Positions 1-7,949 of a stretch of 64,000 nt of DNA are shown one piece after another (the first letter of the stretch is position 1; each line of letters starts with the position of its first letter). Below the pieces are notes generated by a model. It had not been told where the DNA came from. It saw only the letters and a program-made list of their open reading frames with translations, and searched no databases. The DNA comes from Natrinema halophilum (GTDB lineage: Archaea; Halobacteriota; Halobacteria; Halobacteriales; Natrialbaceae): positions 2,728,001-2,792,000 of the forward strand of contig NZ_CP058601.1 of the NCBI RefSeq assembly GCF_013402815.2, given 5' to 3'. A program made the translations under genes and the position numbers.

Positions 1-1
1 A

Positions 2-211
2 CCGAAAGTACTCGGTACGATGTTCCTCGTCTCGACCCTCATCGCGATTCCGTTCCTGCCGATTACGGCGGCGCTGGTCGCCGCCCTAGGCGCGACGATC
101 GCCGACGGCGTGACCCTCGAAATTCGAACGTACATCATCGACGATAACCTGACGATCCCGATTTACGCCGCCTGTCTCGCGTTTCTGGCGCTCAGATTTG
201 TACCGCTGTAG
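2..211 (+). CDS. C-terminal fragment of a polyprenol/dolichol-kinase-like membrane protein (5' end outside window)
   Basis: The reading frame is open from the first bases and ends at 211, so only about 69 C-terminal residues are visible. They hold a hydrophobic helix, then the stretch ATIADGVTLE, a short IDDNLTIP segment and a final hydrophobic helix. This is the typical end of the archaeal CTP-dependent polyprenol/dolichol kinase or phosphatidate-cytidylyltransferase-like integral membrane family, where an acidic E(A/T)xxxxxDDNLxxP motif precedes the last helix. Such enzymes phosphorylate polyprenols at the cytoplasmic membrane face for lipid-linked glycan synthesis. The start and most of the protein lie upstream of the window, so the family call rests only on this tail. 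Confidence 0.55.
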   Translation, partial: PKVLGTMFLVSTLIAIPFLPITAALVAALGATIADGVTLEIRTYIIDDNLTIPIYAACLAFLALRFVPL

Positions 212-344
212 GGCGTGGCCGGCCGATTCGGCTGTCCAACTCGCGCGGCTGGTGACGAGGGGAACGGAATTCGATTCCGAAATCGGCAAGGGCGTACCGT
301 TCTGTAGGTCTCACGATCGTCGTACTCGAACGACACCATCCACC

Positions 345-1615
345 GTGTCTCAACCGGGAGCGACCAATCGACTGTCGAACGTGCGAGCGTTCTTGTCGGA
401 CGGCCGCGGCGCGATCCTCTCCGCCGTCGCAGCCGGCTGGTTTCTGTCGATCGGCATTCGGCTCGCGTATCCGGTGCTCCTGCCGTACCTCCGGAGCTCG
501 TACGGCCTCGACCTGACGACCACCGGACTTCTATTGACCGTCCTCTGGCTCTGTTACGCGCTGGGTCAATTACCCGGCGGGCTGCTTGCCGACCGGTTCG
601 GCGAAGGGAACGTCTTGGTCGCGAGCACCGCGATTTCAGCGATAACGCTCGGCCTCGTTGCCATCGCCGGCTCAGCGTCGGTAGTGTATCTGGCGACCGC
701 GGCCTTTGGGTTCGGAACGGCGCTGTACGGCGTCGCCCGGTTCACGACACTATCCAACATCTTCCCCGACAACGACGGCACAGCGATCGGTGTGACGATG
801 GCTGCGGGCCAGGCCGGTAACACGCTCTTGCCGCTTGCCGCAGGCGGAATCGCGTCCGCGTTTGCCTGGCAGTACGGGTTCGGCCTCGTCGTACCGGCAT
901 TCGCCACCGTGGCAATCGGCCTCCGACTTGCCGTTCCCGCACGCGCCTCGAGTACGACCAGTGCCGTCGACAGCGTCTCCCTCGAGACGGTCCGATACGT
1001 CGTCTCCGAACTGCGCCGACCGGACATCGTCACCGTGGCGGCGATCCAGATCCTTACGTACTGCGTCTGGCAGGCGTTTACGGGCTTCTATCCGACGTAC
1101 TCATCCAGATCAAAGGATTCTCACAGGCCGTCGCAACCGGCCTCTATAGCGCGTTTTTTGCGCTGAGGATCGTCGTCCAGCCGTTGACCGGCAGGTTGTA
1201 CGACCGATACGGGATCCGGAAATCGCTGCCACCCATCCTCGGCGTCGTCGTTCTTTCGCTCGTCGCGCTCCCGTTTCTCGAGGGGTTCTGGCCTATCGTC
1301 GCCGGCACCGTATTCTTGAGTAGCATCCTCGGCTACGGCACGATCACGCTGCCGTACATGACTTCGGCGTTCCCGTCGGACATGCAGGGGACGGGACTGG
1401 GGTTCCTGCGGACCGTCTACATGACCATCGGCGCGATGAGCCCGGTTCTGTTCGGGGCGCTCGCCGATGGGGGCTACTTCGACGAGGCGTATGTCATGCT
1501 GGCCGGATTCGTCGCCGTGCCGGTGGTGTTGACGTGGTGGTTGCCCGAGCTCTCAGAGGAATCGGTGGCTACCGAAGCTGCGATGGAGCACGCCAGTTTC
1601 TCGAGATGGTCATGA
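345..1615 (+). pseudogene. MFS transporter, disrupted by a single frameshift
   Basis: A GTG start at 345 (VSQPGATNRL) leads into a 12-helix major facilitator sequence. It has the MFS loop 2-3 motif GGLLADRFGEG near residue 80 and a second-half equivalent GRLYDRYGIRK. The first frame is lost at about position 1100, right after FYPTY; translation resumes one frame over as LIQIKGFSQAVATG and runs to the stop at 1615. Restoring one C (tac-ctc-atc) would give one continuous protein of about 420 aa, a normal MFS length. It is therefore a recent pseudogene or a one-base sequencing error. The substrate cannot be inferred. The stop overlaps the convergent PH-domain gene by six bases, and a decayed copy of its last 150 bases lies at 5091-5237. 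Confidence 0.85.
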
Positions 1616-3082
1616 TGGACACGCTGGTTCTTCAGGAAGATTCTCATCGAGAAGCCGTCGTTGAACCGTAGTTCCAACCGATTCGTTGACATCGGAGAGT
1701 CGAATTCCAGGAAGAAACGGTAATGAAGCGATATCAAGGCGTACTGAGATGAGCCCGACCCGCCGTTGAAACGGTGATTGAGAGATCGTCATATCCTGGA
1801 TATTGTCGTATGGGACGACGTAGGTCCGTTGTGTCCAAAAGCCATAGCGGACAACGATACAGTCATCCGCCAGCTCATAGCCACGGTGAGTCCACGAAAC
1901 ATGTGCTGCAAGTGGTGTGATGACGAGAATACCGCCAAACATCCCGAGTGGGATTAAGTCGAGCGCTGGAATGAATTGTCGTAGTACGACAGTGCCACCG
2001 GCCAGAGCGAGCGTGCCAAAACTGTATCTGACGAGATAGCGTCGTCGAGCGCGAGTGGGAATAGACTGCAACGTAGGTCGGCCGCGACCGATCGCACGTT
2101 CGACGAGTTGCCAGCCGATGTGCGTCTCAACGAGCGGTGCCAGTGGCCAGTGAAGTCCAAAGGGGAGTGAGCCCGAGATACCGGCGGTACCGACATCTGC
2201 CTGTACTAAGCCAAGAACGCGATGCAGTGGATTCGCTCTGATCCGTGCCACTTGAATTCGAGCGAGCGACAGGTCTGCGTCGTACTGTCTGATAAGTCCG
2301 TGTTGCTTTCGGAAATTGTTGTCTTCTACCGACAATTGAAACCCGAATAGTCGTTCGATTGAGAGCACAGCCCCGACCAACCAGCCACCGATTCCGACAA
2401 TGATGAGCATTAATCCTGGTGAGAGGGGCAGTATTCCACTAAACAGATCGATAAGTAGCGATCGAGGACTAGAAAGGGACTCCAGTGAGGTAAACAATAC
2501 TAGCCACCCTGCACCAATGGACAGGGCGACCGTCCGTAGTTGAAGTTGGGTACACCCAAAAAGAACGAGTTCTCGTGGAGAAAGTGAAAAAACGGTCTCC
2601 TGACTATCCTTGTTAGTATCTCCTGTCTGGTCAGGGGTGGTAGGGAGTCGCTGCTGGAGAACTGCAGCGTCGTCGGTGTCAAGATACCGGGCCGTTACTT
2701 CTGCCTCCTCAGGATCGCCAGCGGTTTCGCACTCAAATGCAGTTATGCCAAAAAGGCTGCTAACTGGCGTACGAAACGTGGAGGACTGTTGAATTCGGGA
2801 AAATGGAACGGTACGATGTTGAATCCGGAAAAAGCCAGATCGAACTGAAAGTGATTCATCTTCGATGGTGATTTCGAAGTTCCACCATTCAACAGTTTGA
2901 ACTATCAACTGCAATGTAAAATATACGAAAGCGATTATGAGTAGCGACCTGGTACCAGCGACGACTGACTCTATTCCCCGACTATCATTAATTACTGTTA
3001 GTACAACACCGAGTATACCGAAAAGCGTTAAGTCGAACTGTTCAATCACTCTGGCCGGAATGGATAACACACTCAACTTCAT
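1610..3082 (-). CDS. YdbT-like membrane protein with bacterial PH-like (bPH2, DUF304) domains
   Basis: This 490-aa protein alternates paired membrane helices with bPH2 domains. Helices lie near residues 20-65, 175-240 and 350-390; the PH domains carry ITIEDESLSVRSGFF, LSVEDNNFRKQHGLI and YELADDCIVVRYGFW, each followed by a (V/L)PxxxIQ-type segment. That is the architecture of Bacillus YdbT. It overlaps ydbS by 4 bp, so the two form a translationally coupled pair. In B. subtilis the SigW-controlled ydbST pair gives resistance to a circular bacteriocin, and bPH2 proteins occur in leaderless-bacteriocin clusters; that is known for the family and is not shown here. Base composition is clearly AT-richer than the flanking chromosome. 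An immunity role next to the halocin-like gene is my inference. Confidence 0.85.
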   Translation of the reverse strand: MKLSVLSIPARVIEQFDLTLFGILGVVLTVINDSRGIESVVAGTRSLLIIAFVYFTLQLIVQTVEWWNFEITIEDESLSVRSGFFRIQHRTVPFSRIQQSSTFRTPVSSLFGITAFECETAGDPEEAEVTARYLDTDDAAVLQQRLPTTPDQTGDTNKDSQETVFSLSPRELVLFGCTQLQLRTVALSIGAGWLVLFTSLESLSSPRSLLIDLFSGILPLSPGLMLIIVGIGGWLVGAVLSIERLFGFQLSVEDNNFRKQHGLIRQYDADLSLARIQVARIRANPLHRVLGLVQADVGTAGISGSLPFGLHWPLAPLVETHIGWQLVERAIGRGRPTLQSIPTRARRRYLVRYSFGTLALAGGTVVLRQFIPALDLIPLGMFGGILVITPLAAHVSWTHRGYELADDCIVVRYGFWTQRTYVVPYDNIQDMTISQSPFQRRVGLISVRLDIASLPFLPGIRLSDVNESVGTTVQRRLLDENLPEEPACPS

Positions 3083-3528
3083 ACTGACTTACCGTCATCG
3101 GTCAATTGATTGAGCTGGTTCGAGAGTGCCGTTGCACGGTCCGAATCAAGGCCAGGAATAGTGATTTGGCCGTCAAATACGCCCGCGGTATGGATTCGAA
3201 GCGAAACGAGTCCAAATGGTCTCCCGAGGAGACTGTGGTTGATATCGATATGTTGTATCTTATCAGCAGGTACGAATGTATCTCGAATAGTGACCACGCC
3301 TTGTCGTAAATGAATACCATCCTTTCGAATCTCGTATCGGAACCTGCGGAATCGAAGGACAGCCAGCATAGTACCAACGATAAGAAACAGAAATACGATG
3401 ACGAGGGTCGACAGATCTGTCACTGAAAACGTAGTCGTGAGAACTGAAACTCCGACTCCGATTCCAATCCCCAGCAATAGCCATTTCAGTATCCATAGGA
3501 TTTGGATACGCGAATGAAGTCTGTTCAT
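3079..3528 (-). CDS. YdbS-like membrane protein with a single bPH2 domain
   Basis: A protein of about 149 aa begins MNRLHSRIQILW, the usual start of YdbS-type proteins (basic RLHxR before the first helix). An upstream in-frame ATG at 3561 is possible but adds residues not typical of the family. Two membrane helices (about residues 12-55) precede one bPH2 domain with YEIRKDGIHLRQGV, then FVPADKIQHIDI, a GRPFGLVSL turn and ITIPGLDSDRA, all hallmark positions. It is the first gene of a two-gene unit with the YdbT-like protein. The shared 220-bp region with the divergent halocin-like precursor makes coordinated expression plausible. Confidence 0.85.
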   Translation of the reverse strand: MNRLHSRIQILWILKWLLLGIGIGVGVSVLTTTFSVTDLSTLVIVFLFLIVGTMLAVLRFRRFRYEIRKDGIHLRQGVVTIRDTFVPADKIQHIDINHSLLGRPFGLVSLRIHTAGVFDGQITIPGLDSDRATALSNQLNQLTDDGKSV

Positions 3529-3718
3529 CACAGTATCTGTCTGGAAACGCTTGCAAGGCATTCAACTTGTCTGCTCTGAGATGTTCTATTCATCCCCATT
3601 GGATTAAAAATATCGATACTGGCTTCTCGAGGAACCAGCCGTAATTAGGAGAATTGGACCTGTCCCATGTATTATACAGTATTTTTGCATCAAATATTAA
3701 TTGGTACAAGTATAAAGA

Positions 3719-3725
3719 TTTAATA
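3719..3725 (+). promoter_or_regulatory. TATA box of the halocin-like gene
   Basis: TTTAATA lies with its centre 30 bp upstream of the ATG at 3752, inside a very AT-rich 190-bp intergenic region. This spacing predicts a leaderless or nearly leaderless transcript, which is common in haloarchaea. A second TATA-like string (TATAAAG) lies at 3711-3717. An AGGTG two bases before the ATG is too close to act as a Shine-Dalgarno site. Confidence 0.5.
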
Positions 3726-3751
3726 CCAAGTTATAGTAATAATTAGGTGCG

Positions 3752-4642
3752 ATGTCGGAAGGAAGTAAGGAGGATGAATTAAATCGCAGAAAGATGCTAA
3801 AGATGAGTGCTGGCGTTAGTATTCCCACGATCGGTCTCACCGCGGCTAGTGGGCCCAGTAGTGCCAGCCATACTGAGGGAGGGAATATACGAAATATAAA
3901 TGACCTCGAGGTCCTTGATCAGGAACAGGTATCTGATAACCAAGCCAGCCAATGCTTGCAGATAGTGAAGCAATCGAGAATCGGCGAGGATTTTGTTAAC
4001 GATATCAAAAATAGGTATGAAGTAGAAGTAGCAGGCGTAACCGCGTTCCGAGTAACCACAAACAGCGAATGGATTGAAGAAAAGAATCCAGAGATTGTCC
4101 TGATAGGTGTTGGGTCAAAAGAAAGTAACTCCGCTGGTGGACTGATTTATGGAGTTATTGCGGATTCAGAATCAGCTGGGCGTGAACTAGTAGTTGTTCG
4201 TGGATTAATTGTCCCAAGGAATGGAAATAATAACGTTTCCATCCAGCATCGGGCTCAACACGGAACGAAAGCTATTGAGCACGTACCAGACGACAAAAAA
4301 GGATCCGAAATAGTGGATCGACATACTTTAGAATCGCTTCACGGAACTGGAGATGAAAATAGTCCAGGCACCTCTCATGGAGGTGTATCCACACAATCCT
4401 TCCATGGTACTATTGGAACGGAGGTGTGTATTGGAATCATATCCCTGATCTGTGAGAAATACGGCTCCAATGTAGCAAGAACACAGTGTGTCCCTGCGTG
4501 TGGCGCGGTTGGTCCAAGTGGACCCTTTGGCTACACCGCTTGTTTAGCATTTTGTGCATTAGCCGTGAAAGTCATTTCAGGGAAGGGATGCCATGTTGGT
4601 GGTGCTGTGATCTGCCAAGAGATCTTTGAGCGTGTAACGTAA
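3752..4642 (+). CDS. Tat-exported precursor with a halocin-C8-like cysteine-rich C-terminal peptide
   Basis: This 296-aa protein has a twin-arginine signal (NRRKMLKMSAGVSIPTIGLT, residues 11-30), a propeptide of about 180 residues with one cysteine (C68), and a distinct C-terminal domain after about residue 215. That domain has eight cysteines (226, 234, 246, 250, 264, 268, 280, 288) set among glycines and small hydrophobics, including CVPACGAVG and CLAFCALAV. Halocin C8 precursors have the same layout: Tat signal, an N-terminal part acting as immunity protein, and a C-terminal Cys-rich microhalocin of about 76 aa with a CxxxC(S/G)A(A/V)G segment. Mature C8 has ten cysteines and this one has eight, so it would be a divergent relative. 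Low GC suggests acquisition from elsewhere. No halR/halT-like regulator or transporter genes are adjacent. Secretion, cleavage and killing activity are inferred. Confidence 0.65.
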   Translation: MSEGSKEDELNRRKMLKMSAGVSIPTIGLTAASGPSSASHTEGGNIRNINDLEVLDQEQVSDNQASQCLQIVKQSRIGEDFVNDIKNRYEVEVAGVTAFRVTTNSEWIEEKNPEIVLIGVGSKESNSAGGLIYGVIADSESAGRELVVVRGLIVPRNGNNNVSIQHRAQHGTKAIEHVPDDKKGSEIVDRHTLESLHGTGDENSPGTSHGGVSTQSFHGTIGTEVCIGIISLICEKYGSNVARTQCVPACGAVGPSGPFGYTACLAFCALAVKVISGKGCHVGGAVICQEIFERVT

Positions 4643-5090
4643 TCCACCACCGTATATTGTTATTGTCTCACTTTCGTTCCGATGTAGTATAAATAGCTAC
4701 AAGTACGATTTCAGACGGTGGATTATATAATTTACCAAATTACTTATACGAATGGTTTGTTCCGTGCACTCCACCCTAGTGTCAACATCGGCATCTATCA
4801 CCACGTTTTCTCTCGTTTTCTCACAGCAGACTATCTTATCCGGTTTGGCTATAGCACACCGTTACCTGGGGGAATAGTTACACAGACACGCTTTCCGCTC
4901 GAGTCGATACACTCGAGGCTAATTCTGCTTTCACCGCGGTACGCGAACCCGTGTTCGCGGCGATAACAAACGATAAGTAATTACAGTAATGGACGGGGCA
5001 CGAAGCCGCAGACGGGGCACGAAGCCGCTGTCTCTCGAACACCGACTTCCTCAAGCACCGACCCTAGATGAAATTCGCAGGCACAGCAGT
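4643..5090. other. Non-coding stretch after the halocin-like gene, with a 19-bp direct repeat
   Basis: No credible gene is seen. An 82-codon open frame at 4718-4966 has no family features, no good start signal and non-haloarchaeal composition. AT content falls gradually from 4643 to about 4975. A direct repeat of 19 bp (GACGGGGCACGAAGCCG plus two bases) occupies 4992-5010 and 5011-5029. The stretch ends where similarity to the MFS 3' end begins. Confidence 0.5.
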
Positions 5091-5237
5091 AAACCATCTA
5101 CGTGACCATTGGCGCGGCGAGATGGGTCCTGTTCGGCGTGGTGGCCGATCGGTGACTCTTCGACGAGACAGGGGGTATGGTGGCTGGGTTCGCCATCGCA
5201 GTTCCGGTGACGCGGTGGCTACCTATGCCTGCAGAAC
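5091..5237 (+). pseudogene. Decayed second copy of the MFS transporter 3' end
   Basis: Read in one frame, this stretch gives TIYVTIGAARWVLFGVVADR, a stop, then LFDETGGMVAGFAIAVPVTR and WLP. It lines up position by position with the C-terminus of the MFS gene at 1414-1552 (TVYMTIGAMSPVLFGALADG, YFDEAYVMLAGFVAVPVVLT, WWLP). There is an internal stop and no upstream part, so it is a remnant. Its orientation matches the copy at 345-1615. The two copies bracket the low-GC PH-domain/halocin segment. Confidence 0.75.
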
Positions 5238-5281
5238 AGTAACTGCTCAGAGACTATCGGCTCGAGCCGTTCTCGCTTTCG

Positions 5282-5782
5282 TCAGGCGTTCAGCCGCCAG
5301 AGTTCGAAGTTCAGTACGGCCGCGAACGTCACCCACGCGAGATAGGGGACCAACAACGCCGCAGCACGCGTGTCGACCCGCCGAAACGCGATGACGGTTC
5401 CGACGACGAACGCCCAGAGTGCGAGGATGATCCCCAGTGCGACCAGCGGTGCCTCGAGCCTGAAGAATGCGGGCGTCCAGGCGACGTTGAACAGCATCTG
5501 GACGGCGAACAGCCCCAGCGCGAGGCGACGACCGTCGGCATCGCTACGCCAGACGAGCCAGAGCGCGACGCCGAGAAGCGAGAAGAGAGCCGTCCAGACG
5601 ACCGGGAACGCGATCGTCGGCGGATAGAACCAGGGCTTAGCGAGGCTCCTGAACCAGGCGGTGTCGGGGCTCGAGAGAATCCCCGGGAGACCGCCGACGA
5701 CGTTTATCAGGAGGACGAATCCAACCGCGACGAGAACGGACTCAACATCCGGGAGCCGGCGGGTGCTCACTCGAGTATCCAT
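5282..5782 (-). CDS. tspO: TspO/MBR family tryptophan-rich sensory protein
   Basis: This 166-aa protein has five membrane helices. Family markers are GGLPGILSSPDTAWFRSLAK, then PWFYPPTIAFPVVWTALF in the loop and helix 2, and NVAWTPAFF and LNFELWRLN near the end, rich in tryptophan as usual. TspO proteins bind tetrapyrroles and related ligands in the membrane and modulate stress or light responses; several haloarchaea have one. It is monocistronic, facing away from the MFS remnant. Its upstream side holds a 17-bp tandem repeat array. Function beyond ligand binding cannot be read from the sequence. Confidence 0.93.
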   Translation of the reverse strand: MDTRVSTRRLPDVESVLVAVGFVLLINVVGGLPGILSSPDTAWFRSLAKPWFYPPTIAFPVVWTALFSLLGVALWLVWRSDADGRRLALGLFAVQMLFNVAWTPAFFRLEAPLVALGIILALWAFVVGTVIAFRRVDTRAAALLVPYLAWVTFAAVLNFELWRLNA

Positions 5783-5930
5783 ATGTGATGTATGCTGCGA
5801 GCGAATTTATACCCTGCAGACGTCAGCAAGCAACGGACCGCCTGAGAGTACCCACCGCCGCGAATCGTGATCGGACGGTCAGCGTTGGGACGAACGGCAC
5901 GGTACCGAGCAGCCGATCCACACGATTCAG

Positions 5931-6032
5931 GCGCTGGCACAGTATCGGCGCTGGCACAGTATCGGCGCTGGCACAGTATCGGCGCTGGCACAGTATCGGC
6001 GCTGGCACAGTATCGGCGCTGGCACAGTATCG
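5931..6032. repeat. Six perfect tandem copies of a 17-bp unit
   Basis: The unit GCGCTGGCACAGTATCG is repeated head to tail six times with no mismatch, starting at 5931, 5948, 5965, 5982, 5999 and 6016. It lies between the 3' end of the beta-propeller gene (stop at 6069) and the 5' side of tspO. Because 17 is not a multiple of three and the unit contains no stop, several frames stay open across it and produce spurious ORFs. No spacers are present, so it is not CRISPR. Confidence 0.98.
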
Positions 6033-6068
6033 GTGATACTGCACGGAGGCAACGAGCAACTCGTCCTG

Positions 6069-7733
6069 TTACTCGGCCGGTTCGTCCGAATCGACCCGCC
6101 GACGAAGCCACTCGAGGCCGAGGGCACCTCCTGCAATCCCCGCACCGGTCGTAAAGCCCGGGACGTCGTCGGATTTGGTGTCATCCTCGGCATCAGTCGG
6201 TTCGTTCCCTGTCCCGGTTCCGTCACCGGTGGGTGCATCGTCACCGCCAGTCTCGTTGTCGTCGGCCGTGCCGTCGCTTCCACCGGTCTCGCTCTCGGTG
6301 TCCGTGTCGTCGCTTCCACCGACCCCACTATCGTTCTCGTCGGCCGTGCCGTCGCTTCCACCGGTCTCTCGATCACTGTTATCGCCACCACCGGCTCCAC
6401 TATCGCTATTATCGCCACCACCGGCTCCACTATCGCTATTATCGCCGCCACCGGCTCCATTATCGTCGTCGGTAGCATCCTGATCCGTATCCTCGCCATC
6501 GGATCCGGTGCGGTCGTCTGTAGACTCACGAAGTGCAACCAGCTTGCCCTCCCTATTATGATCGACATAGATGGTCTCGCCACTGATCGCATCGATATGT
6601 CCAACTGGTATGTCGTCCTTGGATAGCACCCACTTCTCGGAGCCATCGTATTTATTCAGAGCGACCAGTGCCTCATCGTATTCAGCGTTGGGAGGTCCAC
6701 CGTCCCTCGTAAAATAAGAATAGACCGTCTCCCCACTGATGACACCGTGGCCATAGAGATGTGGCTTGTCAATCGTCCAATCATATTCGCCGTCCATCTT
6801 GATAGAACCCCCGTTGATACCAGTATCCCACCCGCTAACGTAGATCTCTTCGCCGAGCGCTGGTGCTTGCCAGCCAGTTCCATTTAGAAAATCGCCTGTT
6901 TGCGCATCGTAGATTTCGGTCTCGATTTGTGATACTTTGGCCAAGACTGCAGTCTCCGTGGCGGAAATACCGGAGCCATCGTATATCGGCCTTCCATTCT
7001 TCCAGACATCGTCACCCGTTTCAGGTTCAAAAGCGAGGAGACCGCCCGGTGTACCGGCGTAGACGACCCCGTTCGCTGCAGCAGTGGTGGTACAAAACTC
7101 GTATTCTTCCGGCTCATCGGAGTCATACGGTGTCACCATGACTGACTCCTTTTTCCAGCGGAGAGATCCATCGGCAGCCTCCAGAGCGTACAACGTCCCA
7201 TCGACGACGGAATACACACCATCATATGCGACTGTTGTCCCCGCCCCGGAGCCAAAATCGTATTTCCAGCGGACGCTGCCGTCCGATCGGTCGAGCGCCA
7301 CGACTGGTTCGCCGCTGAGGTACACGGTGTCGCCGACGACGGAGGGGCCCCCAGCGTCGACGTTGGAGTTCTTCCAGACGAGCGCGCCGTCCGCGGCGTC
7401 GCGGGCCTCGACACCGGCATCCGTCGTTACATACACCGTCTCATCGGCGATCGCAACGGAATAGCTCTCGCCGTAGTCGACGGACCAGGCCACCTCGAGC
7501 GCGTCACCGTCGATTTCGGGCCCGTCTTTGACGTATCTGGCGTGGCCAGCATCCCCGAGGTACGACGGCCAGTCTTCGTCCATCTCCGGATTTGGCTGCA
7601 GAGATGGATCTGGAAGATCGTCGAGCCCGTTCACCGCCGAACCCGACTTCCCCATCCCGATCGATGCGAGCCCACTTCCGAGGGGCAAGGCTGCACCAGC
7701 CGCGAGTATCGAACGTCGATCCCAATCTGTCAT
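6069..7733 (-). CDS. Tat-exported PQQ-like beta-propeller protein with PGF-CTERM anchor
   Basis: The start at 7733 (MTDWDRRSILAAGAALPLGS) places a twin-arginine signal at the N-terminus; an upstream in-frame extension has no signal features. About 554 aa: signal, then PQQ-like propeller blades (repeats of the type VYxxxDGTLYALEAADGSLRW and GETVYLS...VALDRSDGSVRWK) to about residue 420. A long Asp/Gly/Ser linker follows with three copies of GAGGGDNSDS, then VPGFTTGAGIAGGALGLEWL and basic residues. The last part is a PGF-CTERM signal, cut by archaeosortase A with transfer to a lipid anchor in haloarchaea. The protein is expected on the outer cell surface as a binding or scaffold protein. No catalytic residues are apparent. 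It is a tandem paralogue of the next gene. Confidence 0.85.
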   Translation of the reverse strand: MTDWDRRSILAAGAALPLGSGLASIGMGKSGSAVNGLDDLPDPSLQPNPEMDEDWPSYLGDAGHARYVKDGPEIDGDALEVAWSVDYGESYSVAIADETVYVTTDAGVEARDAADGALVWKNSNVDAGGPSVVGDTVYLSGEPVVALDRSDGSVRWKYDFGSGAGTTVAYDGVYSVVDGTLYALEAADGSLRWKKESVMVTPYDSDEPEEYEFCTTTAAANGVVYAGTPGGLLAFEPETGDDVWKNGRPIYDGSGISATETAVLAKVSQIETEIYDAQTGDFLNGTGWQAPALGEEIYVSGWDTGINGGSIKMDGEYDWTIDKPHLYGHGVISGETVYSYFTRDGGPPNAEYDEALVALNKYDGSEKWVLSKDDIPVGHIDAISGETIYVDHNREGKLVALRESTDDRTGSDGEDTDQDATDDDNGAGGGDNSDSGAGGGDNSDSGAGGGDNSDRETGGSDGTADENDSGVGGSDDTDTESETGGSDGTADDNETGGDDAPTGDGTGTGNEPTDAEDDTKSDDVPGFTTGAGIAGGALGLEWLRRRVDSDEPAE

Positions 7734-7949
7734 CGAATCGTCATTCGGAAGAGACGGTTTTACTATCCATGAAATACAGTTACTTGATTTAATTGCAACT
7801 GAGAGAAAACATTGAAACCAGCAATAGACGGGGGAAGAACCCGACATTGTGAGAGAAAACGAACAGTATCGATAGTGTATTTTATACACTGAAAAAGTCC
7901 GACCGACGGTCACCTGCCGGTGAGAGATCGGCGGCTATCGCAATTCAGT

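Noticed and set aside
4718-4966. 82-codon open frame after the halocin-like gene
   Set aside because: No family motif, no credible promoter or start, and composition unlike both the AT-rich module and the chromosome; treated as non-coding.
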